Positions 8,522 through 17,181 are shown, counted from the stretch's first letter. The stretch: 64,000 bases of DNA from Bradyrhizobium murdochi (GCF_000472965.1 NZ_AXAU01000018.1:62001-126000), one strand, 5' to 3'. Notes: generated by a model from the sequence alone, not told the origin. Translations and numbers: made by a program.

Positions 8522-8608
8522 AGCTGCAGGGTACCACGAGTCGTCGCCAATAGCACGCACGGCGTGCGCCAGAATCAGCACGCTAATATTGGGGAGGAGG
8601 GCCACCGC

Positions 8609-9121
8609 CTACGGCGTCCCGATCCCCAATTCCTTCAGCGCGGCCAGCATCCGCTCCGGCGGCTGCATCTGGATCGTCAGCGCGTTGCCGGTCTCCAGCA
8701 GGCTCTTCAGGCTCGACAGGATTGCGGGCCAGCCTGTACGTCCGCCGGACAGGATGTCGTCGCTGATCTCCCGGTCATGCGATTGCAGCATCGTCAGCTT
8801 GACTACATGGCCGGCCTGCTCGATCTCGTAGGTGACGAGCGTCGGCCCGAGCTTTTCGAGCAGCGCCGGCCAGTTGACGTTGAAAGTGACGGTGAGCTTC
8901 CTCAGCGGTTCGCACTCGATAACCTCGCCCGAGATATGTAGCGCGCCGTCCGGCGTGCGCATGATGAAGGCGCCGCCGACCCTGAGATCGACCTCGACCG
9001 CCTGGCCGGAGAAATACTGCCTGGAAAACTCCGCTTGCGTCAGTGCCTCCCACACTTTCTCCGGCGTCGAGGCGATGTAGATGGTGTAGACAATGGCAGG
9101 CTTGAAGTTCTTGACGTTCAT
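8609..9121 (-). CDS. SRPBCC (AHSA1/START-fold) domain protein
   Basis: A 170-residue protein with the AHSA1-type SRPBCC signature: YTIYIASTPEKVWEALTQAEF at the start, a central GGAFIMRTPDG strand pair, and the closing helix GRTGWPAILSSLKSLLETG. The fold encloses a hydrophobic ligand cavity. Its ATG at 9121 overlaps the TGA of the upstream paralogue (ATGA), which fixes the start and indicates translational coupling. In many bacteria such genes sit behind an ArsR repressor, as here. It ends with a 50-residue extension that the neighbour lacks. Ligand unknown. Confidence 0.8.
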   Translation of the reverse strand: MNVKNFKPAIVYTIYIASTPEKVWEALTQAEFSRQYFSGQAVEVDLRVGGAFIMRTPDGALHISGEVIECEPLRKLTVTFNVNWPALLEKLGPTLVTYEIEQAGHVVKLTMLQSHDREISDDILSGGRTGWPAILSSLKSLLETGNALTIQMQPPERMLAALKELGIGTP

Positions 9122-9588
9122 GACGCACCTTCGATGCCGAGAGCGGAAACCGGAATTTCGAGCGCAGTGCCGGATTCCAACAGGCTCTTGAGGCTGGACA
9201 GAATGGCCGGCCATCCCTTGGAGATGCCGTCCAACAGCTTGCTGCCCTCTGCAAAACCTTCATGCGTGAGCGTGAGCTTCACGGATCTGCCGTGCTGCTC
9301 GATAGTGAAGACCACCTTCGTAGCCTTCTCGTTGCGGTATGCCTCGTTGGTCACGTGCTTGAAGGTGTAGGAGAGCCGCCGCGGCCGATCGGCCTCGAGA
9401 ATCTCCCCGGTATCGGTCGTGGTGCCGTTCATGACCAGCGCCAGCGGCGAACCAACCTTCCAGTCGGATTTCAGTTCGGTGCCGAACCAGTAGCGTTTGG
9501 AGAACTCGCTGGACGTCAGTGCCTCCCACAATTTCTCCGGCGTGGTCTCGATATAGATGACGTAGACGAATTCCGGCTTACTCATCAC
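9118..9588 (-). CDS. SRPBCC (AHSA1/START-fold) domain protein
   Basis: A 156-residue paralogue of the downstream gene. It has YVIYIETTPEKLWEALTSSEF, a middle region with RPRRLSYTFKHV, and GISKGWPAILSSLKSLLESG near the end. It overlaps the ArsR gene upstream by about 11 bp and the second SRPBCC gene downstream by 4 bp, so the three form one operon. Tandem duplication within the operon is likely. Start could be either of two adjacent ATGs at 9588 or 9585. Function beyond ligand binding cannot be read. Confidence 0.8.
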   Translation of the reverse strand: MMSKPEFVYVIYIETTPEKLWEALTSSEFSKRYWFGTELKSDWKVGSPLALVMNGTTTDTGEILEADRPRRLSYTFKHVTNEAYRNEKATKVVFTIEQHGRSVKLTLTHEGFAEGSKLLDGISKGWPAILSSLKSLLESGTALEIPVSALGIEGAS

Positions 9589-9892
9589 GCTTCTCCAACC
9601 GTCGTTTCAACTCAGAGAGCGCGGCGAGTTTCCCGCGCTCGAATTTCTTGATCCAGCGTTCGCCGATCTGATGGATCGGAACCGGATTGAGGTAGTGCAG
9701 CTTCTCGCGGCCATGTCTCAGTGTCGTGACGAGGTTGGCCGCCTCGAGAATCCCAAGGTGCTTGGTGACGGCCTGCCGCGTCATGTCGAGGCCGTCGCAA
9801 AGTTCGTTCAGCGTCTGTCCGTTTCTGGCGTGAAGCCTGTCCAGCAGCGAGCGCCGCGACGCATCGGCAAGCGCTTTGAAGACCTCATCCAT
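9578..9892 (-). CDS. ArsR-family transcriptional repressor
   Basis: A 104-residue winged-helix protein starting at the ATG at 9892 (MDEVFKALADASRRSLLDRL), the usual ArsR N-terminus. The recognition helix is MTRQAVTKHLGILEAANLV and the wing is TLRHGREKLHYLNP. Metal-binding cysteines of true arsenic sensors (CVC) are absent, fitting the subgroup that controls SRPBCC genes. A longer frame from a TTG at 9910 would run through the palindromic operator and is rejected. It leads an operon with two SRPBCC genes and probably represses itself. Confidence 0.85.
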   Translation of the reverse strand: MDEVFKALADASRRSLLDRLHARNGQTLNELCDGLDMTRQAVTKHLGILEAANLVTTLRHGREKLHYLNPVPIHQIGERWIKKFERGKLAALSELKRRLEKRDE

Positions 9893-9906
9893 GGGGTAGA
9901 TATTAG

Positions 9907-9922
9907 GCAACCAAAAGGTTGC
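9907..9922. promoter_or_regulatory. Perfect palindrome, candidate ArsR operator
   Basis: GCAACC-AAAA-GGTTGC is an exact inverted repeat 15 bp upstream of the ArsR start. It lies inside the divergent intergenic region shared with the LVIVD-repeat gene. A dimeric ArsR protein binding here would autoregulate its operon. Seen as symmetry; function inferred. Confidence 0.55.
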
Positions 9923-10012
9923 ATGTCAAGAGCGTGTGTTGGGCGCGGCCCACAGCCTGTGTTATCGTGCGGTCAGCCAGCGCAGACTGGCCTTAAACAG
10001 TCGGGGTGGAAC

Positions 10013-11458
10013 ATGAGTGGTCGCCTCAAACTCGCAGCCTCTTTCGCGATCTGTTTCCTCGCATCGCCAGGCATCGCTTTCGCGCAGCAACAAGTGATTG
10101 GGGCGCCGCCTGAAGCGCTCAACATGAAGCTGGTTGGAACCAGCGACCTGCAGGCGCGCAGCGCCTACCAGCCCACCATCCACCATCAGGGCGACCGCTG
10201 GATCGCCTATATCGGCCATCACGGCGGCAGCGACGAGATTCCCGCGCCGCTCAATCCGCAGACCGGCAAGACTGAGCCGAACGGCACGTCGATCGTCGAC
10301 GTCACCGATCCTTCACAGCCGAGATATCTGCGCCACCTTCCGGGTCAGGAGGGCAAATATGAAGGCGGCGGCGCGCAGATGGTGCGAATTTGCGACGGCA
10401 GGGCGCTGCCGAAGGGCGATCGCAACGCGGTCTATATGCTGCGGACCTTTGGCGGCGAGGCGCATGAAATCTGGAACGTAGCCGATCCCGCCAATCCCGT
10501 GTTGATCACACGGATTGCGGGATTGAAGGACACGCACAAGAGCTGGTGGGAATGCGACACCGGCATTGCCTTCCTGGTGTCGGGCGCACCGGACTGGCGC
10601 ACGCGCCGCATGACGCAGGTCTATGATCTCTCCGATCCCGCGCACCCGCAGAAAATCCGCGATTTCGGTCTGCCCGGCCAGGAACCGGGCTCGACCGGTG
10701 CAGTGCCGACCGAACTGCACGGGCCGATCTCGACGGGACCTTCCGGCAAGCGGGTCTATTTCGGCTACGGCACCAACAAGGGCGGGATTTTGCAGATCGT
10801 CGATCGCGAGAAACTGCTTAACGGGCCCAAAGAGCCAACCCCGGACAATCTGCGCTCGCCGGAAATTGCGCGGCTGACCATGTCGCCGTTCATCGGCGCG
10901 CATACGGCGTTTCCGATGCCGGGCATGCCGATCGCGGAATTCGCGCGCGACAAGGACGGCAAGACCCGCGACGTCGTGATGATCGTCAATGAGTCGATCC
11001 TGAACGAATGCAACGAGCCGCGGCAGATGGTGTGGTTCGCTGACGTTACGGTCGAGAAGGCGCCGATGATGATCTCGAGCTACACGGTGCCGGAGGCGAG
11101 CGGAACGTTCTGCGAGCGGGGCGGGCGGTTCGGCGCGCATTCTTCCAACGAGAGCATGGCAGAGGTCTTCTACAAGAAGATGGCCTTCATCGCCTTCTTC
11201 AATGCCGGCGTTCGCGCGCTCGACATTCGCGATCCCTATCATCCCAAGGAGGTCGGCTATTTCATCCCGTCGATCACGGCCGCGACCGACAAGCGCTGCG
11301 TCAAGATCGACGGCAAGGATCGCTGCAAGGTCGCGATCCAGACCAACAATGTCGAAACCGACGAACGCGGCTACATCTACATCGTCGACCGCGCCAATAC
11401 CGGCCTGCACATCCTGGAACTGACCGGCCCGGCGCGCGCCGTTGCCGGCCTGCCGTGA
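10013..11458 (+). CDS. Secreted LVIVD-repeat-containing protein
   Basis: A 481-residue protein with a signal peptide (LAASFAICFLASPGIAFAQQ). The mature part contains repeated strand patterns such as GTSIVDVTDPSQPRYL, HEIWNVADPANPVLI, TQVYDLSDPAHPQKI and GVRALDIRDPYHPKEVG. These are LVIVD-type repeats that build a beta-propeller. Several cysteines and histidines are conserved (IHHQGD, GHHGG), but no enzymatic motif is recognised. The ATG at 10013 is chosen because the signal peptide begins there; the frame is open for another 342 bp upstream. Periplasmic location is predicted. The following gene starts within its stop codon. Confidence 0.75.
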   Translation: MSGRLKLAASFAICFLASPGIAFAQQQVIGAPPEALNMKLVGTSDLQARSAYQPTIHHQGDRWIAYIGHHGGSDEIPAPLNPQTGKTEPNGTSIVDVTDPSQPRYLRHLPGQEGKYEGGGAQMVRICDGRALPKGDRNAVYMLRTFGGEAHEIWNVADPANPVLITRIAGLKDTHKSWWECDTGIAFLVSGAPDWRTRRMTQVYDLSDPAHPQKIRDFGLPGQEPGSTGAVPTELHGPISTGPSGKRVYFGYGTNKGGILQIVDREKLLNGPKEPTPDNLRSPEIARLTMSPFIGAHTAFPMPGMPIAEFARDKDGKTRDVVMIVNESILNECNEPRQMVWFADVTVEKAPMMISSYTVPEASGTFCERGGRFGAHSSNESMAEVFYKKMAFIAFFNAGVRALDIRDPYHPKEVGYFIPSITAATDKRCVKIDGKDRCKVAIQTNNVETDERGYIYIVDRANTGLHILELTGPARAVAGLP

Positions 11459-12036
11459 GGGTGCCGGCAATGCGGCGCTGGCCGGTCATCGTTGTTGCGG
11501 CCGCCGCGCTCGGCGCGTTGTCGGGCGCTGCGGCCTACCAGCACATCGTGCCGCGCCAAGGCGAACAGCAAGGCGAACTGAAAGGCTCTTGGCAGGAGAT
11601 CGCCTGGTCGTTCCCGCGCGATGGCTGGCCCGCGGGACGCGCCTTTCGTTGCCGCGGCGCGTCGTGTAGTGATGGCATCGAGGTATACGTTCGGCCGAAA
11701 ATCGGCTTCTGCAATTGCGATCGCGGCGTCGCCGACGACGACGAAGTCGACCGCGTCGCCGATCTCGACCTGCTGAGCGAACGCTTTACGCCGATCCAAG
11801 CGGGCGATGTCATCACTGTCGCCGACATGCCGGGACGTAGCCGCGCCTATGATCTCACAATGACCGGCGGCACGCGGCATACCGCCATCGGCGTCGCAGT
11901 GTCACGCCGCTGCGACCTGCTGGTCGCAGTCGCGCATGGCAAGGCCGACGCGATGAGGGTGCGGCGGGAGGCGCTGGCGTTGCTTGGCGAAAATGAAATG
12001 ACGCGGTGGGTGATGGCCGCGATGGAGGGACGGTAG
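11455..12036 (+). CDS. Membrane-anchored or secreted hypothetical protein
   Basis: 193 residues from a GTG at 11455 that overlaps the TGA of the LVIVD-repeat gene (GTGA), or from an ATG at 11470. An N-terminal hydrophobic helix (WPVIVVAAAALGALSGAAAY) anchors or exports it. The rest has three cysteines in a cluster (RCRGASC ... CNC) near residues 64-82 and no recognised domain. The overlap argues that it works with the LVIVD-repeat protein in the periplasm. Confidence 0.6.
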   Translation: MRVPAMRRWPVIVVAAAALGALSGAAAYQHIVPRQGEQQGELKGSWQEIAWSFPRDGWPAGRAFRCRGASCSDGIEVYVRPKIGFCNCDRGVADDDEVDRVADLDLLSERFTPIQAGDVITVADMPGRSRAYDLTMTGGTRHTAIGVAVSRRCDLLVAVAHGKADAMRVRREALALLGENEMTRWVMAAMEGR

Positions 12037-12149
12037 CGCCGCTCGTTCTTGTCCCGCAAAGAGCGGGGAGAGGGAGCAGAAGCGCGGCTTCCATCTCTCG
12101 CCCCCGTCATGCATAATGACGTAACCGCTCTCCCACCGAGTTCACCCAC

Positions 12150-12767
12150 ATGTCCCTTCAGGTCTATCTCGCCTTTGTCGCCGCCTGTATTGCGCTTGCG
12201 CTGTTGCCGGGTCCCGTCGTCACGCTGCTGATCGCGAACGGCCTGCGGCACGGCACCCGCGCGGCGCTGATCAATTGCGCCGGCGTGCAAACTGCTATGG
12301 CGATCGTGATCGGCACCGTCGCGATCGGGCTGACATCGCTGATGGCGACGATGGGCTACTGGTTCGACTGGGTGCGCTTTGCGGGCGCCGCCTATCTGAT
12401 ATGGCTCGGCATCAAGCTGATCTGGTCGCCTGCGGAAGGCGTCAACGCCGACGAGCCGCCACCGCCGCCGCGCGGCGGATTTTTCCTGCAGGGATTTCTG
12501 GTGCTGCTCAGCAACCCGAAGGTGCTGGTGTTCTTCGGCGCGTTTCTTCCGCAGTTCGTGGACATGGAGAAGGACCACTTCCCGCAGGTGGCGGTGCTCG
12601 GCGTCACTTTCATGGTGATCGCGGCATCGACCGACGCGGTCTATGCGCTGCTGGCCGGACGCGCGCGGATGTTCTTCTCCAAGCAGCGAACGCGGCTGGT
12701 CTCGCGCGTCTCCGGCGGCTTCATGATCGGCGGCGGCATCTGGCTGGCACTGACGCGGGCGCGGTAA
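12150..12767 (+). CDS. LysE/RhtB-family exporter
   Basis: A 205-residue inner-membrane protein with about six hydrophobic segments. It carries the family signature near the start (ALALLPGPVVTLLIANGLRHG) and the middle motif LLSNPKVLVFFGAFLPQF. The family exports amino acids or related small molecules. A proline-rich loop (DEPPPPPRGG) lies between helices three and four. Substrate not predictable. A second LysE-type protein is encoded at 28.1 kb. Confidence 0.85.
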   Translation: MSLQVYLAFVAACIALALLPGPVVTLLIANGLRHGTRAALINCAGVQTAMAIVIGTVAIGLTSLMATMGYWFDWVRFAGAAYLIWLGIKLIWSPAEGVNADEPPPPPRGGFFLQGFLVLLSNPKVLVFFGAFLPQFVDMEKDHFPQVAVLGVTFMVIAASTDAVYALLAGRARMFFSKQRTRLVSRVSGGFMIGGGIWLALTRAR

Positions 12768-12793
12768 GCGCTTCGTCGGGCCAATCAGCGCAA

Positions 12794-13591
12794 TCAAGCT
12801 AACTGCTGCGCCCGCAGCGTCACTTCAACCTCCCCAAGTATCCGCGCCAGCCGCTCCGCCCATGCCTTCTCGCCCGCGGGATCCGAGATCAAATCCTGAC
12901 GGATTTCGATCCCCGTATTCATCAGCCCGCGCGCCTCGCCATGCACCGGGATCGTGTAGTCGGTGTCGTCGCTGACCGCATAAGGCTCGTTGTCGCCGAC
13001 CACCAGATCGCCCTCGGCGCGCAACGCTTGCAGCAAGCGTGGCGGCAGATGCTTGTCGCGGTGGTAGAGCGTGCCGATGTGCCAGGGCCGTGCAATCCCG
13101 GCATAGACGGGCGTGAAACTGTGCAGCGACACCAGCACCGTCGCCATGGCAGCGTTGCCGCGCTGGTCGATGATCTCGTCGATGCGCCGGTGGTAGGGAT
13201 CGAAGATCTGCGCCCGCCGTATTGCGGCCGCCTCGCGCGAAATGCCTTCATTGCCGGGAATCGTGGTCGCCTCGCTGATGCGCGGGATCGAGCTCGCGAC
13301 GTGCGGCGGGCGGTTGCAGTCGATGACGAGCCGTGAGTAGCGCTGCACGATCAGATGGGCATCGAGATGTTTTGAAAGCGCTTCCGCGACGCCGGCAATT
13401 CCGATGTCCCAGGCGATATGGCGCGTCAGTTCGCTCTCGGGCAGGCCGAGGTCGCCGAGCACGCGCGGAATGAGCCTTCCATAGTGATCGCAGGTGAGCA
13501 GAAACGGCGAGCGGCCTGCGGTGTTAAATTCGTGGACTGGAGGAACATCCTCGGCGCTGAGGAGCAGCGCGGGGCCGGCGGCGTCGTTCAA
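12794..13591 (-). CDS. N-formylglutamate amidohydrolase family protein
   Basis: A 265-residue protein of the N-formylglutamate deformylase family, which hydrolyses N-formyl-L-glutamate in histidine breakdown or acts on related N-acyl amino acids. Visible family features are LLTCDHYGRLIP near residue 33, the YSRLVIDCNRPP segment near 85-96, VSLHSFTPVY near 154 and GLMNTGIEIRQDLI near the end. The start is a TTG at 13591 with AAGGA seven bases upstream; no ATG fits. It is convergent with the LysE gene and stands alone, without other histidine-utilisation genes nearby, so its real substrate is uncertain. Confidence 0.8.
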   Translation of the reverse strand: MNDAAGPALLLSAEDVPPVHEFNTAGRSPFLLTCDHYGRLIPRVLGDLGLPESELTRHIAWDIGIAGVAEALSKHLDAHLIVQRYSRLVIDCNRPPHVASSIPRISEATTIPGNEGISREAAAIRRAQIFDPYHRRIDEIIDQRGNAAMATVLVSLHSFTPVYAGIARPWHIGTLYHRDKHLPPRLLQALRAEGDLVVGDNEPYAVSDDTDYTIPVHGEARGLMNTGIEIRQDLISDPAGEKAWAERLARILGEVEVTLRAQQLA

Positions 13592-13742
13592 CGTATCTTC
13601 CTTGAGCGTTGTTGGTCGAGGAGACGTATCCGAATCGATGATGGCTTAACGATGCCGCTCCGGATGCTTCCCCACAAGACGGTTTTGGCGATAGACCGCC
13701 CGGCGGATTGCATCGCTTCGCGCGCAATGACATAGAAATTCC

Positions 13743-14141
13743 ATGATTTCAGATCGACTGTTCGTTTACGGCACGCTGATGCGCGGCTTCGACCATCCGA
13801 TGGCGCAACTATTGTCGCGCAGTGCGGATTTTTTGGGCACGGCCACCTGCCGCGGCCGGCTCTATCTCATCAAGCATTATCCGGGGCTGGTGCTGTCGGA
13901 TGACGCCAACGACGTCGTGTTCGGTGAGCTCTATCGTCTGCGCGATCGCGACGCGTTGCTGGCCGAACTCGACATGTATGAGGCCTGCGGCGCCGGGTTT
14001 CCGGAACCGACCGAATACATCCGCCGCATGCTGCCGCTGTCGCTGCAAGACGGCACCGCCGGCGAGGCGTGGACCTATATCTACAACTGGCCGGTCACCG
14101 GCCTGCCGCGTATCGCCTCGGGCAGGTTTCTGGAGAACTAG
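13743..14141 (+). CDS. Gamma-glutamylcyclotransferase-fold (AIG2-like) protein
   Basis: A 132-residue protein with the glycine-rich N-terminal motif LFVYGTLMRGFDHP, the central GELYRLRDRDALLAELDMYEACG with an acidic residue in the catalytic position, and the C-terminal strand AWTYIYNWPV. This is the fold of YtfP/AIG2 gamma-glutamylcyclotransferases, which act on gamma-glutamyl amines. Substrate unproven. Confidence 0.82.
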   Translation: MISDRLFVYGTLMRGFDHPMAQLLSRSADFLGTATCRGRLYLIKHYPGLVLSDDANDVVFGELYRLRDRDALLAELDMYEACGAGFPEPTEYIRRMLPLSLQDGTAGEAWTYIYNWPVTGLPRIASGRFLEN

Positions 14142-14142
14142 C

Positions 14143-14357
14143 TCTCGTGTCCCGGACGCGGTGCAGCGTTCCTGGCGATGCGAAGCATTGTCCAGTGCGC
14201 TGCGCCGCAGAGCCGGGACCCACGCTTCCGTTATGCCGCAAGCGTGGGCCCCGGCTCAGCAGCGCATCACCATAGCGCGTCGAGACGCGCGTGAACGCGC
14301 TTTCGGTGCTGCGCAGCATCCGGGGCACGAGGCGCTGCATCCGGGCACGCGAGCCGT
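14143..14357. repeat. Intergenic palindromic repeat block
   Basis: The gap between the cyclotransferase and chlorite dismutase genes is filled by inverted segments, for example CAGAGCCGGGACCCACGC against GCGTGGGCCCCGGCTCAG, and a terminal GTCCCGGACGCGGTGCAGCG like the common Bradyrhizobium intergenic repeat. No coding potential is seen. It lies between convergent genes. Confidence 0.55.
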
Positions 14358-14933
14358 TCACCCCGCATCAAGCCTTTCCCGTTCCAGCCGGATATCCACC
14401 TCGCGCTCGACATAGTGCCATTCCTCGGTCGCGCGCAGCGTGCGGACCAACTCCTCGAACGCGTCGGCATCCGCGGGCGCGTATTCGAACCAGGTCAGGA
14501 AGTCGAAGGGCTCGCCGAGGTCGCGGCTGTGATAGAGCTGGCGGGCGATCGCCGGCAGGTATTTCAGGCTCGCCGCGATGTGGTGAGATCTATCCTCAAA
14601 GATCTGCCGCCGCTCCTCCTGCGTCAGCTCCCACCACGCCGCCGATTTCTTGATCGGGATCAGCGCCGCATTGGTCGCCTCAGGTCGGCCGATCTCCGCC
14701 CGCACGGCATCAAGCTGTGTCTTCTCGGCGCGCTCGGTATAGCGCAGATGGCTGGCGAAGCCGGCGAGTCGCCATGAGGTCGGCGAGGGCAGGATCGGCA
14801 GCGTGATCGACAGCGAATGCACGACCGACAGCGAAGGCGTCGGCGAGAGCGACGCGCCCTTGACCGGCGCAAACCGCGTCACCCGCCACGCCCCGCTCCT
14901 GCCACCCCGGAACACCGTGAACATACGGGACAT
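14358..14933 (-). CDS. Chlorite dismutase family protein (short, dimeric type)
   Basis: About 191 residues, the length of the short dimeric lineage of chlorite dismutases, which are haem b proteins converting chlorite to chloride and oxygen. The C-terminal half shows AWWELTQEERRQIFEDRSHH, with the proximal histidine likely in SHH, then SLKYLPAIARQLYHSRDLG with the distal arginine candidate, then FDFLTWFEYAP. The start at 14933 (MSRMFTVFRGG) matches family members; frames extending to 15050 run into a repeat and are rejected. The gene stands alone. Members of this lineage occur in nitrite oxidisers and Bradyrhizobium. Whether this copy truly degrades chlorite or has another haem role is not shown. 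Confidence 0.85.
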   Translation of the reverse strand: MSRMFTVFRGGRSGAWRVTRFAPVKGASLSPTPSLSVVHSLSITLPILPSPTSWRLAGFASHLRYTERAEKTQLDAVRAEIGRPEATNAALIPIKKSAAWWELTQEERRQIFEDRSHHIAASLKYLPAIARQLYHSRDLGEPFDFLTWFEYAPADADAFEELVRTLRATEEWHYVEREVDIRLERERLDAG

Positions 14934-14970
14934 GGAAGCGCGGAACTGCACGCGATTCAAGCTTCCGCTG

Positions 14971-15063
14971 TCATTCCGGGGCGCGAAGCGAACTCTGGTG
15001 CGCAATTGCGCACCAGAGAATCTCGAGATTCCGGGTTCGATGCTTCGCATCGCCCCGGAATGA
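14971..15063. repeat. Composite palindromic repeat
   Basis: Terminal arms TCATTCCGGGGCG and CGCCCCGGAATGA are exact inverted copies. Inside lies a perfect 26-base palindrome at 14994-15019 (CTCTGGTGCGCA and its complement), and a smaller hairpin around GATGCTTCGCATC. The arrangement resembles mobile REP/MITE-like units of Rhizobiales. It is between the divergent chlorite dismutase and dnaG genes. Confidence 0.65.
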
Positions 15064-15177
15064 CAGAAGGGGCTGTGAATAGCGGCGAGAAACCGGCCAG
15101 CCCTCGCCTTTTAACGGCCCGTCCCTGTATCCCTAATCGGTTGGCACAGCCCCACGACTCTGGCAGCTACCTGATCC

Positions 15178-17181
15178 ATGCGCTTCACGCCCCAATTTCT
15201 CGACGAACTGCGCGCCCGGCTTCCGGTTTCGGAAGTCGTGGGCCGGCGTGTGAAATTGAAGAGGGCGGGGCGGGAGTTTAAGGGGTTGTCGCCGTTCCAG
15301 CAGGAGAAGACGCCCTCTTTCACGGTCAACGACCAGAAACAATTTTACCACGACTTCTCTACCGGAAAGCACGGCAACATTTTCGACTTCGTCATGGAGA
15401 CGGAAGGCGTCTCGTTTCCGGAGGCTGTTGAGCGCCTCGCCGCCATGGCCGGCCTGCCGCTGCCGGCGGCAACGCCGGATGCCGCGCGCCACGAGCAGCG
15501 GCGCAAGACGCTGCATGACGTGATGGAACTCGCGGCAAAATTCTTTGCCGACACGCTGGCCTCGCGCCACGGCGCCAAGGCGCGCGGCTATCTCGGCGAC
15601 CGCGGCATTTCGGCGGCGACGCAAGTGCAGTTTCGCCTCGGCTATGCCCCGGGCGAGCGCTTTGCGCTGAAGGAGCATCTGGGCGCGCAGGGCATCTCCA
15701 CCGACGACATGGTGGAAGCGGGGCTGTTGGTCTCCGGCGAGGACAAGCCAGTTCCCTTCGACCGCTTCCGCGACCGGGTGATGTTTCCGATCGCGGACGC
15801 CAGAGGTCGCGTCATCGCCTTCGGCGGCCGCGCGCTGGAAAAGGACGTTCCGGCAAAGTATTTGAACTCGCCGGAAACCCCGCTGTTTCACAAGGGCGAC
15901 AATCTCTACAACCTTGGCCCCGCGCGACAGGCGGCGCATGACGGCTCGCCGCTGATCGTGGTCGAAGGCTATGTCGACGTCATCGCCATGGTCACCGCGG
16001 GCTTTGCTGGTGCGGTGGCGCCGCTTGGTACGGCCTTGACGGAAAACCAGCTCGCACTGCTCTGGAAGATGGCGGACGAGCCGATCCTCTGCTTCGACGG
16101 CGATCGCGCCGGGCAAAAAGCAGCGTACCGCGCTGCCGACCTCGCGCTGCCCAATCTCGCGCCCGGCAAAAGCCTGCGCTTTGCGCTGCTGCCGGAGGGG
16201 CAGGACCCCGATGACCTCGCCCGCACCGGGGGACGGGTTGCGATCGAAGAGGTGATCGGCGCCGCGCGCGGGCTCGCCGATATGATCTGGTCGCGCGAGA
16301 TCGAGGGCGGCACGTTTGCGACTCCCGAACGGCGCGCCGCGCTGGAGGCGCGTATCAACGAACTATCTAACGGCATCCGCGACGAGGTCGTGCGTCGCTA
16401 TTATCGCCAGGATCTCGCCGAGCGCCTGCAGCGCACCTTTGCGCCCGATGCCGGCCGCGGCGGTTACGGCCGGGGTAATTTCCGGCCCGGCCGCCCCGAA
16501 TCACCCCGCACGTTTGCCCCGCGCGGAGCGGGCCCGGCCGGCCGATTCGCCCCCCGCGGCGGCCGCCCGCCGGGGATAGCTTCAGGAATCGCCCCCGGCC
16601 CCTACCAGGCGGCGAGCCCCCAGCTTGCGACCAGCCCGATCATGCGCGGCCAGCGCAGCGCGATGTCCCGCCGCGAAGCCTTGATCCTGCAATCCCTGAT
16701 TAACCATCCTTGGCTGCTACACGATCATCTGGAGGAGGTGGCCGCCCTGGAACTGGCGCATCCCGAGGCCAACAAGCTCCGCGCCGGCATTATCGCCGCC
16801 TTCGCCAACGACCATCACCATTCCCCCGATGTCGAGGAGCAGGCCGAAAAAATGCGCGCCGATCTCGCGACCCGCGGATTAAGCGAGGTTCTACAACGGG
16901 TTGAGCGGGCGATCACGACCGCGGCGGTGTGGGCCGCCCGCCCTGGCGCGGCCCGCGAAGACGTTTTGGCCACCTGGCAGCAACTCGTTGTCTTGCATCA
17001 GAAAACGCACGCCCTACTTAGGGAGAAGAAAGATGCCGAACTGGCATTGGCCGAGGAGACCAGCGAGGCCAATCTGGCATGGCTGAAGGATGTCGGCGCC
17101 CGGTTGGACTCCCTCGACGGCACCGAGGCCCTGATTGAGGGCTTTGGCGAGCTTTCGGGCCGGTTCCGCAAAAGCGTTTGA
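15178..17181 (+). CDS. dnaG: DNA primase
   Basis: A 667-residue primase that makes RNA primers at the replication fork with DnaB. The N-terminal zinc-finger domain is present but its ligands are not: where CPFH and YHCFGC are expected there is SPFQ (residues 38-41) and YHDFSTG (57-63). The catalytic core follows, with VVEGYVD near residue 261 (TOPRIM glutamate) and CFDGDRAGQ near 304. A low-complexity linker at 420-490 is rich in Gly, Arg and Pro, and a C-terminal helicase-binding domain runs to the end (QLVVLHQKTHALLREKKD). The start at 15178 (MRFTPQFLDELRARLP) is the usual one. rpoD follows 335 bp downstream. Confidence 0.95.
   Translation: MRFTPQFLDELRARLPVSEVVGRRVKLKRAGREFKGLSPFQQEKTPSFTVNDQKQFYHDFSTGKHGNIFDFVMETEGVSFPEAVERLAAMAGLPLPAATPDAARHEQRRKTLHDVMELAAKFFADTLASRHGAKARGYLGDRGISAATQVQFRLGYAPGERFALKEHLGAQGISTDDMVEAGLLVSGEDKPVPFDRFRDRVMFPIADARGRVIAFGGRALEKDVPAKYLNSPETPLFHKGDNLYNLGPARQAAHDGSPLIVVEGYVDVIAMVTAGFAGAVAPLGTALTENQLALLWKMADEPILCFDGDRAGQKAAYRAADLALPNLAPGKSLRFALLPEGQDPDDLARTGGRVAIEEVIGAARGLADMIWSREIEGGTFATPERRAALEARINELSNGIRDEVVRRYYRQDLAERLQRTFAPDAGRGGYGRGNFRPGRPESPRTFAPRGAGPAGRFAPRGGRPPGIASGIAPGPYQAASPQLATSPIMRGQRSAMSRREALILQSLINHPWLLHDHLEEVAALELAHPEANKLRAGIIAAFANDHHHSPDVEEQAEKMRADLATRGLSEVLQRVERAITTAAVWAARPGAAREDVLATWQQLVVLHQKTHALLREKKDAELALAEETSEANLAWLKDVGARLDSLDGTEALIEGFGELSGRFRKSV

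Noticed and set aside
12049..12231. 60-codon frame upstream of the LysE gene
   Set aside because: It overlaps a repeat-like stretch and the start of the exporter gene, with no ribosome site or fold.
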